A DNA stretch of 64,000 nucleotides from Stenotrophomonas sp. Marseille-Q4652 (GCF_916618915.1 NZ_CAKAKE010000001.1:2959001-3023000); one strand, 5' to 3'. Positions 1-9,512 are shown, numbered from the stretch's first letter. Notes: generated by a model from the letters alone, not told the origin. Program-made: numbers and translations.

Positions 1-752
1 ACGAGGACGGCAACCTGCTGCAGCTGACCGGCGTGCAGATTGGTGGCGGCCCGGGTGCGGCGATCTTCCTCGGCGTGCGCGAGGGGCGTGGCCATTTCGC
101 CGTGGACGGCACCACCATCGCGGTGCAGGCGCCGGGCCGGATGGACCTGCGCCAGGCTGCAGCGCGCTGGCCGGCGGCCGATGCCACCCTGTTTTCCTAT
201 GCACGCGGTATGTCCTACTGGCAGTCGCGCACGCGCTTCTGCGGCGTCTGCGGCGCGGCGATCCGGTTTGGCCGCGGCGGCTTCATCGGCCACTGCGATG
301 GATGCGGCACCGAGCACTATCCGCGCGTGGACCCGGCGGTAATCGTGGCGGTGGAGAACAACCGCCGGCTGCTGCTGGGCCGCCAGGCGAGCTGGGTGCC
401 GCGACGCTGGTCGGTGCTGGCCGGCTTCGTAGAACCGGGCGAATCGCTGGAGCAGACCGTGGTGCGCGAGGTGTTCGAGGAAAGCAAGGTCCGCGTGCGC
501 CAGTGCCGTTACCTGGGCACCCAGCCGTGGCCGTTCCCCGGTGCACTGATGGTGGGCTTTGCCGCGACGGCCGAGGACGACGTGCCCACGGTGGATGGCG
601 AGCTGGAGGACGCGCGCTGGTTCAGCGTCGAGGACATCGGCGCGGCGATCGCACGCGATGCCAATGACGATGGCCAGGGCATCCTGCTGCCACCGCGGAT
701 CTCCATCGCCCGCAGCCTGATCGAGCATTGGTACCATCGCACGCGTTCCTGA
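1..752 (+). CDS. nudC: NAD(H)/NAD-RNA pyrophosphatase NudC, 5' end outside window
   Basis: The reading frame is open to the first base of the window, so the N-terminus lies upstream; 249 residues are visible. NudC hydrolyses NAD(H) to NMN(H) and AMP and can remove NAD caps from RNA. Visible are a four-cysteine zinc ribbon (FCGVCG, then HCDGCG), a Nudix box (GFVEPGESLEQTVVREVFEE) and, just after it, TQPWPFPGALM, the NudC-type version of SQPWPFPxS. The box ends in EESKV rather than the usual EExGx, a mild deviation. The next gene, ampE, begins 78 bp downstream on the same strand. Family assignment is confident because ribbon, Nudix box and PWPFP occur in the expected order. Confidence 0.93.
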   Translation, partial: EDGNLLQLTGVQIGGGPGAAIFLGVREGRGHFAVDGTTIAVQAPGRMDLRQAAARWPAADATLFSYARGMSYWQSRTRFCGVCGAAIRFGRGGFIGHCDGCGTEHYPRVDPAVIVAVENNRRLLLGRQASWVPRRWSVLAGFVEPGESLEQTVVREVFEESKVRVRQCRYLGTQPWPFPGALMVGFAATAEDDVPTVDGELEDARWFSVEDIGAAIARDANDDGQGILLPPRISIARSLIEHWYHRTRS

Positions 753-830
753 GCCGCATGCGCAGGCATGGCGGACGGCATCGGCAAGCACGATGACGGC
801 CACGATCCAGACCCCACCCCGGAGGCTTTG

Positions 831-1724
831 ATGTTCACGACCCTGGTCGCGGTGCTCGTCGCGCTGGTGGTGGGCCATGTCGCCCCCGCACTGGTGGCCA
901 GGCTGCGCCGGTTCGACTGGTACGGACAGTGGGTGCGGTGGCTGGATGCGCACGGCGGTGACGGCAGTTTCTGGCGTGGCCCGTATGGCGTGGGGCTGGC
1001 CGTGGTGCCGGTGCTGCTGCCGGTGATCGTGCTGCAGTGGTTGCTGTCGGGCTGGTGGCTGGGCCTGCCGTCGCTGTTGTTCGGCGTGCTCGTGCTGGTG
1101 CTGTGCTGGGGTCCGCGCGATCTGGATCGCGACGTGGAAGCAGTGCTCGATGCCGATGACGCCGATGAGCGTCGTGCCGCCGTCGCCAACCTGCAGGCGG
1201 CCGGCGGCAGCCTGCATGCCGATCGCGCCTCGCTGGTCGAGGCGACCATGTACAACGCGCTGCGGCGCTGGTTCGCCGCCCTGTTCTGGTTCCTGCTGCT
1301 TGGCCCCTGGGGCGCGGCGCTGTATCGCCTGCTCGCACTGGTCGTGGCCGGTCCGTTTGCCGCGTTGCTGCCGGTGGCCAATGCCCAGGGCGCGCGCCGT
1401 GCGCTGCAGGTCATGGAGTGGCCGGTGGCGCAGCTGATGGTGCTGTCGCTGGCGCTGGTGGGCAACTTCAACAGCGTGGCCGGGGCCTGGCGCTTGGCGC
1501 CGGGCGGGCGCTGGTCGTTGTCGGCGCGGTTCCTCGGCGCGGCGGCGCGGGCCAGCGTGAGCGCCGAGCTGTCCGAGGAAGCCTACGACTATGCCGAGGC
1601 GGGGATCGTGCCGGTCTGGCAGCGCATGCCAGAGCTGCGCGACGTGATGAGCCTGGTCTGGCGGATGCTGCTGTTGTGGCTGGTATTGCTGGCGCTGCTG
1701 ATCATCGCCGGCTGGGTGAGCTGA
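831..1724 (+). CDS. ampE: AmpE-like inner-membrane protein
   Basis: A 297-residue polytopic membrane protein resembling AmpE, the partner of AmpD in enterobacterial beta-lactamase regulation and a distant relative of the CobD/CbiB fold. It opens with a membrane segment (MFTTLVAVLVALVVGH), has a second pair near residues 60-100, a cytoplasmic loop rich in Asp/Arg, further segments near 145-190, and ends with a hydrophobic helix. An in-frame ATG lies 63 bp upstream, but the start here has a GGAGG sequence 5 bp before it and matches the usual AmpE N-terminus. No ampD is next to it in this window. The exact biochemical role of AmpE is not settled, so function is by family only. Confidence 0.8.
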   Translation: MFTTLVAVLVALVVGHVAPALVARLRRFDWYGQWVRWLDAHGGDGSFWRGPYGVGLAVVPVLLPVIVLQWLLSGWWLGLPSLLFGVLVLVLCWGPRDLDRDVEAVLDADDADERRAAVANLQAAGGSLHADRASLVEATMYNALRRWFAALFWFLLLGPWGAALYRLLALVVAGPFAALLPVANAQGARRALQVMEWPVAQLMVLSLALVGNFNSVAGAWRLAPGGRWSLSARFLGAAARASVSAELSEEAYDYAEAGIVPVWQRMPELRDVMSLVWRMLLLWLVLLALLIIAGWVS

Positions 1725-1763
1725 GCCGCACGGGCCAGCTGCATTGATGTCGGTGGCCGGCGC

Positions 1764-2177
1764 TCAGCCCGGCGCGAGCAGGGTGAAGGGAAACCACGGC
1801 AGGTTGCGGGCTACCCAGTAGGTGGGCAGCAGGACCAGCCACAGCTTGGGCTCCATCACCACCTTCATCAGCGGCTGCAGCCAGCGTGGCTGCCAGCCCC
1901 ATGACCATGCCGTCAGCAGCGGGATCAGCGCCAGGGTGATGATCCCCAGCGGGTTCATCGAGAACGCGCGCAACACATCGCCGTGCGCCAGTGCGTGCAG
2001 GGCCCGGGTCAGGCCGCAGCCGATGCAGAACCAGCCGGTAAAGGCGCGGAACATGCACGGCGGGAACGGATTTCCTTCGGCATTGGGATCGAAATTCCAC
2101 AACAGCCAAATGCCAGCGGGGATCGCGATCGCGATCCCCACCAGCAGGGCCACCCGCAATGTCCGGGAAGCAGTCAT
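1764..2177 (-). CDS. DUF2752 small membrane protein
   Basis: A 137-residue protein with the DUF2752 signature: a membrane helix at the N-terminus, a PCMFRAFTGWFCIGCGLTRA segment with paired cysteines, and two more hydrophobic helices near the C-terminus. The family has no established function. The start at MTASRTLRV is preferred to an in-frame ATG 45 bp upstream, which would overlap the preceding gene and lacks family support. It is the last gene of a minus-strand run with a CD225-like protein (4 bp away) and a second small membrane protein, suggesting one transcript. Confidence 0.75.
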   Translation of the reverse strand: MTASRTLRVALLVGIAIAIPAGIWLLWNFDPNAEGNPFPPCMFRAFTGWFCIGCGLTRALHALAHGDVLRAFSMNPLGIITLALIPLLTAWSWGWQPRWLQPLMKVVMEPKLWLVLLPTYWVARNLPWFPFTLLAPG

Positions 2178-2181
2178 GCGC

Positions 2182-2502
2182 TTACTGGTACTGCTGCAGC
2201 ATTTCCATGTAGCCGGCGGCACCGACCGTGGTCAGGTAGATCACGTTGATCAGCAGGCCGATGATGGCCAGGGCGGTGGCGACCCAGCACCAGGTCTTGG
2301 CGGTGTTGGACGCGCGCTGCGCGCCGGCGACGTCGCCCTGGGCCAGCAGCGAGTTGACCTTCGACGAGAACACGATGGCAACGATGCCGACCAGGCCCAG
2401 CGGGCAGCACAGGCAGGTGGCCAGCACGGTGGCGATGATCGACCAGGCCAGATGGTTGGGAACGCTGCCCGGTGCGGCGCCGACGGGTGGGATGGTGCTC
2501 AT
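2182..2502 (-). CDS. CD225/dispanin-like two-helix membrane protein
   Basis: A 106-residue protein with the layout of bacterial CD225/dispanin proteins: a proline-rich N-terminal tail, a first hydrophobic segment (NHLAWSIIATVLATCLCCPL) containing the typical CCxPLG turn, a short polar loop with VNSLLAQGDVAGAQRAS, then a second hydrophobic segment. Eukaryotic members include the IFITM proteins; bacterial members are mostly uncharacterised. It sits between a DUF2752 gene and another small membrane-protein gene on the same strand with short gaps. Family assignment is good; function is unknown. Confidence 0.8.
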   Translation of the reverse strand: MSTIPPVGAAPGSVPNHLAWSIIATVLATCLCCPLGLVGIVAIVFSSKVNSLLAQGDVAGAQRASNTAKTWCWVATALAIIGLLINVIYLTTVGAAGYMEMLQQYQ

Positions 2503-2533
2503 GGTTTTCTCCTGGAAGTAACGGTAGGGCGGG

Positions 2534-2869
2534 TCAGCGGGAACTGCACGAGTTGGCAGCGGTAAGCGGCGAGATGATCATCATCAGCAGCCAGCACAGC
2601 GGGCCGGTGAGGAAGCCGATGAAGACGAACGCCAGGGCGATGTTGGCCAGCAGCAGCGCCCAGTAACCGAACATCAGCAGCAGGCCGGTGCCGACGTTGC
2701 CGGCGTACATATGGCCGATGCCGAAGGTCTGGAAGAACAGGCCGGGGAGCACCTCCAGCAATGCCGCTACCCCGCGCGACTTGAGCGGGTGGTAGTGGTG
2801 GTGGACGTGGGTAGCAGCCGGTGCAACGGATTCCACCACGGCCAGCGGTGGTGGCGTTGGATTGGACAT
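2534..2869 (-). CDS. Small membrane protein, TM2-like
   Basis: A 111-residue protein with a Pro-rich start, a His-rich stretch (THVHHHYHPLK) and then two or three hydrophobic helices: LLEVLPGLFFQTFGIGHMYA with its GIGHMYAGN turn, followed by a glycine-containing helix. The turn between helices resembles TM2-domain proteins (GxGxFYxG). The start was placed at MSNPTPPP, where GGGGAG precedes the ATG; an upstream in-frame ATG gives an implausible N-terminus. It is the first gene of the minus-strand trio of small membrane proteins. No specific function can be assigned. Confidence 0.65.
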   Translation of the reverse strand: MSNPTPPPLAVVESVAPAATHVHHHYHPLKSRGVAALLEVLPGLFFQTFGIGHMYAGNVGTGLLLMFGYWALLLANIALAFVFIGFLTGPLCWLLMMIISPLTAANSCSSR

Positions 2870-2983
2870 CGATCTCCCCTGGTCGATTCGCCGGCCGCAT
2901 CCGTGGAAATCCACGCCGCCTGCAGCCGATGCTGGCACTAGCCTAGCGACAGCATTGGTATTCCGTAAAGCTTTCGTGAAGCT

Positions 2984-4873
2984 TCAGGCGTCGTCGCCGC
3001 GCAGGGCGCGCACCGCGGCTTCCAGCGCGGGCGCGTCGGTGGCTGCGCCGTCGACCGGTGGGGCGGCTATCACCTCGATGTGCGCGCGGAAGCGGCGCGG
3101 CACGCGCATGCGGCCCAGCCGGCTGTCGCGGCGGCTCCACATGCTCGACCACATGCCACGCAGCGCCATCGGCACCACCGGCACAGGCCGGCGCTTGAGG
3201 ATCTTCTCCACGCCGGACTTGAACGGGGCGATTTCCCCCTCGCGGGTCAACGCGCCCTCGGGGAAGATGCATACCAGCTCGCCTTCGGCCAGCGCCGCGT
3301 CGATCTGGTCGAACGCGCGCTGCATCAGCTCCGCATCCTCCTTCGGGCTGGCGATGGGAATGGCCTTGGCGGTGCGGAAGATCCAGCGCATCACGGGGAT
3401 GTTGAAGATCCGGTAGTACATGACGAAGCGCACTGGACGCGGGATGGTCGCCGCCAGGATCAGCGCGTCCATGTAGCTGACGTGGTTGCACACCAGCAGC
3501 GCCGGGCCCTCGTCGGGCACGTGCGCCTCGACCCCGCGCACCCGCAGCCGGTACAGCGTGCGCACCATCAGCCAGCTGAGGAAGCGCATCAGGAATTCGG
3601 GGACGATGCTGAAGATCCAGATCGCCACCAGCGCGTTGGCAATGGCCAGCGCCAGGAACAACTGCGGGATGGTGATGCCCAGCAGCTGTTGCGCGCCAAG
3701 GCCCAGCAGCGCGGCCAGCACGATGAAGCCGGAGTTCTGGATGTTGAGCGCGGCGAACACACGCGACATCTCCGAGCGCGGCGTGCGGCTCTGGATCAGC
3801 GCGAACAGCGGCACCACGAAGAAGCCGGTGAACAGGCCGATGCCGAGCAGGTCGACGATGATGCGGATGCTGCCGGCCTGCGCGACGAACTGCGATAGCG
3901 TCAGCCCGGCCACGGTGGCCTCGCCGGCGCGGGCGAAGTACAGGTCCAGCAGGAAGCCGGTCATGCCGAACGCGCCCAGCGGCACCAGGCCGATCTCCAC
4001 CGTGCGCGCGGACAGCTTCTCGCACAGCAGCGAGCCGACGCCGGTGCCGATGGAGAACAGCGCCAGCGCGAAGATGTACAGCGTCGGGCTGCCGCCGAGG
4101 TTGACCACCGCGTAGGTCGGCAGCTGCGAGGTCAGCATGGTGCCGACGAACCAGAACCAGGACACGCCGAGGATCGCGTTGCGCACTGCCAGCTGCTTCT
4201 TGGCCATGCGCAGCACTGCCAGCGACTCGGGCAGCGGGTTCCAGTTGATCTTCAGCTCCGGCGCGCCAGCGTCCACCTTCGGAATCCGGCGCGCGACGAG
4301 GTTGCCGATCACCGCCAGCAGCACCACCGCGGTGGCGGCGGTGGCCGGGCCGTGGCTGCCGGCGATCTGGAAGATCAGCCCGCCGAAGATCATGCCGCAC
4401 AGGATCGAGATCGAGGTGCCCATCTCGACCAGGCCGTTGCCGCCAGTCAGTTCCTCGGGCTTGAGGATCGAGGGCAGCACCGAGTACTTCACCGGCCCGA
4501 ACAGGGTGGATTGCATGCCGGTGCCGAACAGCGCCAGCAGCAGCACCGGCAGGCTCTGGGTGAGGAAGCCGATCGCCGCCAGCGACATGATCGCGATCTC
4601 CATCCAGGTGGTGATCACGATCAGCCGCTGCTTCTCCAGCTTCTCGGCGACCTGGCCGGCGATGGCCGAGAACAGGAAGTACGGCAGGATGAAAAGCGCC
4701 GGGGCCAGGTTGGTGTAGATCGAGCGCTGCTCGTCGCTGACCCCGAGGAAGAACAGCAGGCCGATGATCGCCTGGCGGTATACGTTGTCGTTGAAGGCGC
4801 CCAGCGCCTGGACCACGAAGAACGGCAGGAAGCGGCGCTGCCGCAGCAGGGAAAACTGGCTATGGCCCGACAT
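2984..4873 (-). CDS. MFS transporter-acyltransferase fusion (LplT-PlsC type)
   Basis: A 629-residue fusion. Residues 1 to about 400 form a major-facilitator transporter of the LplT type with about twelve helices. Residues from about 430 form a PlsC-type 1-acylglycerol-3-phosphate acyltransferase with the catalytic NHVSYMD (HX4D) motif and the CIFPEG acyl-acceptor motif. In E. coli LplT and the Aas acyltransferase are separate and jointly recycle lysophospholipids; Aas also has an AMP-binding domain that is absent here. Probable role: flipping lysophospholipids inward and reacylating them. It stands alone on the minus strand; its start has AGGAGG close upstream. Confidence 0.88.
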   Translation of the reverse strand: MSGHSQFSLLRQRRFLPFFVVQALGAFNDNVYRQAIIGLLFFLGVSDEQRSIYTNLAPALFILPYFLFSAIAGQVAEKLEKQRLIVITTWMEIAIMSLAAIGFLTQSLPVLLLALFGTGMQSTLFGPVKYSVLPSILKPEELTGGNGLVEMGTSISILCGMIFGGLIFQIAGSHGPATAATAVVLLAVIGNLVARRIPKVDAGAPELKINWNPLPESLAVLRMAKKQLAVRNAILGVSWFWFVGTMLTSQLPTYAVVNLGGSPTLYIFALALFSIGTGVGSLLCEKLSARTVEIGLVPLGAFGMTGFLLDLYFARAGEATVAGLTLSQFVAQAGSIRIIVDLLGIGLFTGFFVVPLFALIQSRTPRSEMSRVFAALNIQNSGFIVLAALLGLGAQQLLGITIPQLFLALAIANALVAIWIFSIVPEFLMRFLSWLMVRTLYRLRVRGVEAHVPDEGPALLVCNHVSYMDALILAATIPRPVRFVMYYRIFNIPVMRWIFRTAKAIPIASPKEDAELMQRAFDQIDAALAEGELVCIFPEGALTREGEIAPFKSGVEKILKRRPVPVVPMALRGMWSSMWSRRDSRLGRMRVPRRFRAHIEVIAAPPVDGAATDAPALEAAVRALRGDDA

Positions 4874-4925
4874 CGGTCCTCCTTGGTTGCGCCGCAGCCT
4901 AGCAGAGGCGCGGGTCTGCTAGCTG

Positions 4926-7130
4926 CTAGCGATCAGTGGGGACCGGCGCGGTTGTTGCGGCCGGCTGCAGCGCCATCGCCGCGTTGGCCGCCTCGCGCAG
5001 GCGCGGTAGCAGCTGCAGCATCAGCGCCAGCTGGGTGTGGATCAGCTGCAGGCGGCTGTCGCCATCGACGACCGGCTGCTCCAGTGCCCTGGCGAGCGCG
5101 GCGTCGCCACTTTCATCCAGTGTCGGCAGTGGCTGGCGTGCAGCCAGCGCATCGGCAATCTGCTGCAGCGCCTGCTGCAGGCGCGCCCCACCCTGGCCGA
5201 GCAGGGTGTCGGCGTCGTAGCCGTCTACCGCCTCGCGGTGCGCGCCCAGCGTGGACAGGTGGCCAAGCAGGGTGTTGGACAGGGCCAGGAAACGGAACCC
5301 GGCCTCGAGGTTGCGACGCAGGTAGCCCGGCTCGCGCAGCATGTTGCCCAGCGCGGTCGACAGCGCCGCATCGGCGTTGTGCATGTCGCGCCGCGCGATG
5401 CGGTAGGGCAGGTCATCGCGCATGCCGGTGCGGTACTGGCCCAGCACTTCCTCCAGGTAACGCGCGCAGCGGGCGACCACCGTGGCCATGACCTGGTGCA
5501 GGCGCCGGCCCTGCCAGTCGGGCAGGATCGCGAACGAGGCCGCCGCGGCGATCGCGCAGCCAAGCAGGGTGTCGAGCAGGCGCGGCCAGATCATCACGAA
5601 GCCATCGCCGAGCAGGTTGAAGCAGGTCAGCGCCATCACCGTGATGCCGGCGGTGGCGGCCACGTAGCGGTCGTGGCGGCAGATGAAGAACAGCAGCGCG
5701 GCGGCCAGGGCCAGCAGCAGCTGGGCCTCGGTGCCGGGGAACACCTGCAGCAGCGCCCAGGTCGCCCCCAGGCCCACCAGGGTGCCGGCAATGCGCTGTA
5801 CCAGCCGCAGCTTGGTCGCGCCGAAATGCGGGCGGCACACGAATACCGCCGTCAGCAGCACCCAGTAGCCATTGCGCAGGTCCAGCAGCTGGATCAGCGC
5901 GTACCCGACCACCAGCGCGATAGCGATGCGCACGCCGTGGCGGAACAGCACCGAGGTCGGGCTGAGCTGCTGGCGCAGGCGCACGCCCATCTCGCGCAGC
6001 GTGCGCGGGTTGGAGTCGCGCAGCCGCGTATCCACGCCATCGAGCGAGGCCTCGCCGTGGTCGACGTGCTGCAGCTGGCGGGCAATGGCGTGCAGGTTGC
6101 GTGCGAGCAGGCGCAGCGAACCAAGCAGGGCGGTCCACTGCGGATTGCGCTGGCCCTCGAGCCAGGCCAGCGCGCCGTCCAGATCCTCCATCGCCCGTTG
6201 CGGCCGCTGGCCGTAGTCGAACGGGGCGCGCAGCCGCACCGCCTCGCCCAGCGCCTGACAGGCCTGGGCCTGCAGCGACAGCACGCGGTGGCAGCGATAC
6301 AGCACGTCGGAATGGAAGAACGCCGCGGCCAGCGCCTGGTAGGGGTAGTGCGAGGAACTGGCGCGCTCGTGGAAGTCCTGCGCCATGTAGTACAGCCGCA
6401 GGTAGGTGCCCGACTGCACGCCCGGTCGGCCGGAGCGGCCAAAGCGCGCCAGGATCGCGTTCTTGGCCACGTTCAGGGCGGCCACCACCTGCCGGTTCTG
6501 CTCGGCCAGGGCCAGCTGCCGGGCCTGGTGGTCGGCCTCGCGCACCGGCTCGAACATCTCCGCCTTCAGCTGCAGGTAGCGCCCCAGTTCGGCATACAGC
6601 CGCGCCAGCGCCTCGCGCACCGGGCGGTTGGCGAACAGCGCGGTCCACAGGATCGACAGCAGGCCGTAGCCGGTCGCACCCGCCAGCAGGTGGGCCACCT
6701 CGTTCCAGCCGTCGCGCGGGTCGGGGAGCTGGTCCAGCGCGATCATCGTGTACAGCGCCAGGGTGACCGTGGCCTGGCCGATGGAGCCGTAGCGCTCGCC
6801 GAGCGCGCCGAGCAGGGTCAGGCCAAATGCGGTCAGTGCCAGGCCGGCGGCAAAGGCGAACGGGTACGGGAACAGCGCCAGCACCGCGGTGCCGGCGATG
6901 CTGAAGCACAGCAGCGACAGCAGCACCGACTTGATGCGTCCCCACCAGTTGTCATCGGTCTCGGCGATGGCGCTGGCGATGATGCCCAGGAACAGCCCCG
7001 GCACCGCGCCGACCTGCCCCGTACCCCAGCCAAACCCGATCGCGCAGGCCAGGGCAATGAACACGCGCAAGCCGTAGCTGGATTTTTCGTGGGCCCAGAG
7101 GCGGGCAAGCCGTGAACCGTGGTTGGCCAT
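4926..7130 (-). CDS. YccS/YhfK-like FUSC-family inner-membrane transporter
   Basis: A 734-residue protein with the duplicated layout of FUSC (aromatic-acid exporter-like) proteins: a cluster of N-terminal membrane helices, a long cytoplasmic helical region of about 250 residues, a second helix cluster (HGVRIAIALVVGYALIQLLD), and a cytoplasmic C-terminal domain. The length matches YccS. The frame extends far upstream without a stop, but the family N-terminus begins at MANHGSRLARLWAHEKSSYG, which was chosen. It is divergent from the pirin gene with about 120 bp between starts. Substrate unknown. Confidence 0.82.
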   Translation of the reverse strand: MANHGSRLARLWAHEKSSYGLRVFIALACAIGFGWGTGQVGAVPGLFLGIIASAIAETDDNWWGRIKSVLLSLLCFSIAGTAVLALFPYPFAFAAGLALTAFGLTLLGALGERYGSIGQATVTLALYTMIALDQLPDPRDGWNEVAHLLAGATGYGLLSILWTALFANRPVREALARLYAELGRYLQLKAEMFEPVREADHQARQLALAEQNRQVVAALNVAKNAILARFGRSGRPGVQSGTYLRLYYMAQDFHERASSSHYPYQALAAAFFHSDVLYRCHRVLSLQAQACQALGEAVRLRAPFDYGQRPQRAMEDLDGALAWLEGQRNPQWTALLGSLRLLARNLHAIARQLQHVDHGEASLDGVDTRLRDSNPRTLREMGVRLRQQLSPTSVLFRHGVRIAIALVVGYALIQLLDLRNGYWVLLTAVFVCRPHFGATKLRLVQRIAGTLVGLGATWALLQVFPGTEAQLLLALAAALLFFICRHDRYVAATAGITVMALTCFNLLGDGFVMIWPRLLDTLLGCAIAAAASFAILPDWQGRRLHQVMATVVARCARYLEEVLGQYRTGMRDDLPYRIARRDMHNADAALSTALGNMLREPGYLRRNLEAGFRFLALSNTLLGHLSTLGAHREAVDGYDADTLLGQGGARLQQALQQIADALAARQPLPTLDESGDAALARALEQPVVDGDSRLQLIHTQLALMLQLLPRLREAANAAMALQPAATTAPVPTDR

Positions 7131-7253
7131 GGAGATGCAACGGTGGGAAGCGGGCATTATCGCCCCTGCAGCGTCCACGTCGCCTGACACCCGCATCCGG
7201 CATGCTTGCCCGGCAAGGGCCGGAGTGCGCAGGCCCGCCCGCCCGGAGGATCC

Positions 7254-8147
7254 ATGATCGAGCTCATCATCCCGCAGCGCCGCCGCGACCTGGGCGCATT
7301 CGAGGTCGGCCGCGTGCTGCCCTACGCCAAGCGCCGCATGGTCGGGCCCTACGTGTTCTTCGACCGCATGGGGCCGAAGGACATCGCCCCGGGCCTGCCG
7401 CGCGAGGCCGACGTGCGCCCGCATCCGCACATCGGGCTGTCGACCATCACCTACCTCTACAAGGGCGAGATCACCCATCGCGACAGCCTGGGCATCGAGC
7501 AGGCGATCCGCCCGGGCGAGGTCAACTGGATGACCGCCGGGCGCGGCATCACCCATTCCGAGCGCTTCGAGCGTCTGCGCAGCGAAGGCGGCCCGTTCGA
7601 TGGCCTGCAGCTGTGGGTGGCACTGCCCGAGGAGCGCGAGGAAATCGATCCGGGTTTCTGGCACTACCCCAGCGAGGTGCTGCCGGCGTTCGATGGCGAC
7701 GGCATCGCCGGGCGCATGATCGCCGGCCGGCTGGCCGGGGTGGAGTCGCCGGTGCAGGTGGATTCGCCGCAGTTCTACGTGCACTGGCAGCTGCGTGCCG
7801 GCGCGCGGGCCTCGCTGCCGCCCGAGTACAGCGAACGCGCGGTCTACATCGCCAGCGGCAGGGTCGAGGCCGATGGCCGCGCGGTGGAGAGCGGCAACAT
7901 GGTTGTGTTCGCCCCGGGCAAGGCGGTGACCATCGCCGCGCTGACCGATGCCGAGGTGATGGCGCTGGGCGGCGAGCCGGTGGGCACACGCTACGTCGAC
8001 TGGAACTTCGTATCCTCCTCGAAGGAGCGCATCGACCAGGCGCGTGCCGACTGGGCCGCCGGACGGATGAAGCTGCCCGACCTGGACAGTGGTGAGTTCA
8101 TCCCGTTGCCGCCGAAGCTGGGCGAAGCCCCCGAGCCGATGTCGTGA
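7254..8147 (+). CDS. Pirin family protein
   Basis: A 297-residue bicupin of the pirin family. The N-terminal cupin has the metal-binding set HPHIGLSTITYLYKGEITHRD and GRGITHSERFE, the His/His/Glu pattern of pirins; the second cupin occupies roughly residues 160-290. Bacterial pirins are reported as quercetinase-like dioxygenases or as regulators of central metabolism, so the substrate stays open. The start was set at MIELIIPQRR, which has CGGAGGA 5 bp upstream; an in-frame ATG 48 bp earlier lacks a ribosome site. The next gene on the same strand is a secreted amidohydrolase. Confidence 0.88.
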   Translation: MIELIIPQRRRDLGAFEVGRVLPYAKRRMVGPYVFFDRMGPKDIAPGLPREADVRPHPHIGLSTITYLYKGEITHRDSLGIEQAIRPGEVNWMTAGRGITHSERFERLRSEGGPFDGLQLWVALPEEREEIDPGFWHYPSEVLPAFDGDGIAGRMIAGRLAGVESPVQVDSPQFYVHWQLRAGARASLPPEYSERAVYIASGRVEADGRAVESGNMVVFAPGKAVTIAALTDAEVMALGGEPVGTRYVDWNFVSSSKERIDQARADWAAGRMKLPDLDSGEFIPLPPKLGEAPEPMS

Positions 8148-8211
8148 GGTTCCCGGCGCACGCCTGCGCCGGCCGCTAAGATCGGCTGACCCCCGACTGC
8201 AGACACCCGAC

Positions 8212-9512
8212 ATGGCGCGCAATTCCTGGATCGCATTGCTGCTGGCCGCGGCCACCGCGCCGGCCAGCGCGCAACCCGCCTTCGATGCGCGTGAACTGGC
8301 CCAGTCCGCGTCATCGCAACTGGTCGAATGGCGGCGCGACCTGCACCAGCATCCCGAGCTTGGCGGACAGGAAGCGCGCACCGCGAAGGTGGTTGCCGAT
8401 CACCTGCGAGCGCTGGGCCTGCAACCGCGCACCGGCATCGCGGGTACCGGCGTGGCCGCAGTGCTCAAGGGCGGCAGGCCGGGTCCGAAGCTGCTGATCC
8501 GTGCAGACATGGATGCGCTGCCGGTCACCGAGGCCACCGGCCTGCCGTTCGCCTCGAACGTCACCAGCAGTTACCGCGGCCAGCCGGTCGGGGTGATGCA
8601 TGCCTGCGGCCACGACGCGCACGTGGCGATCCTGATGGGCGTGGCGCAGGCGCTGGTCGCGCGCAAGGACACGCTGCCAGGCGAGGTGATGTTCGTGTTC
8701 CAGCCCTCCGAGGAAGGCCCGGCCAATCCGGATGAGGACTTCGGTGCACGCCGCATGCTGGCCGAAGGCTGCTTGCCGACTTCCAGCCGGACGCCGCGTT
8801 CGGCCTGCACGTCTGGGCCGGCCTGCAGGTGGGCCAGATCGGCTGGAAGGCCGGGCCGCTGCTGGCTTCGGCCGACGAGTGGCTGCTGACCATCACCGGT
8901 CGCCAGACCCACGGTTCGCGGCCGTGGGAGGGCGTGGACCCGATCACCGTCGGCGCGCAGGTGCTGCTCGGCACCCAGAGCATGATTGCCCGCCAGATCA
9001 ACATCGCGCAGACCCCGGTGGTGCTCACCGCCGGCCAGTTCAACAGCGGCGTGCGCTTCAACATCATCCCGGACCAGGCGCAGCTGGTCGGCACGCTGCG
9101 CACCTTCGATCCGGCCGTGCGCGAGGACGTGATCGCGCGCTTCGGGCGCATCGCCAGCGACTACGCCCACGCCGCCGGCGCCAGTGCCGAGCTGAAGGTG
9201 ATCAACCAGGCCCCGGCCACGATCAACGATGCCGCGCTGGCGCAGCGCCTGCGCCCGTCACTGGAAAAGGTGGCGGGTGCCGGGCGCGTGGTCGACATGC
9301 CACTGCAGACCATCGCCGAGGATTTCTCGCACTTCGCCAACACCGTTCCCGGCTTCTATTTCCTGGTCGGCGCGACGAGCGAGGGCATCGACCCGGCCAA
9401 GGCACCGGCCAACCACTCACCGAAGTTCATGCTCGACGAAGCCGCACTGGCCAACGGCATGGCGGCGATGCTGCAGGTGGCCGATGATTTCCTCGAGGCC
9501 GGTGCGCGCTGA
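8212..9512 (+). pseudogene. M20 amidohydrolase, exported, with a -1 frameshift
   Basis: An M20-family peptidase/amidohydrolase (hippurate hydrolase or N-acyl amino acid hydrolase type) of about 433 residues if repaired. It has a signal peptide (MARNSWIALLLAAATAPASA) and the metal-site motifs ADMDALPVTE, HACGHDAH and PSEEGPA. After MLAEG at about 8769 the frame breaks: inserting one base restores LADFQPDAAFGLHVWAGLQV and joins a second frame that runs to 9512 with the dimerisation domain and a normal C-terminus. As read, the product stops at 8889 and lacks the second half. Either a recent pseudogene or a one-base sequencing deletion; the rest is well conserved, which favours a recent event or error. 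Confidence 0.85.

Noticed and set aside
1..32. NudC as a truncated gene starting at GTG 33
   Set aside because: The frame is open to the window edge with matching NudC sequence, so it is cut by the window rather than truncated.
7131..8381. Upstream extension of the FUSC gene over the pirin gene
   Set aside because: The extension lies antisense to a clear pirin and the family N-terminus begins at MANHGSRLARLW.
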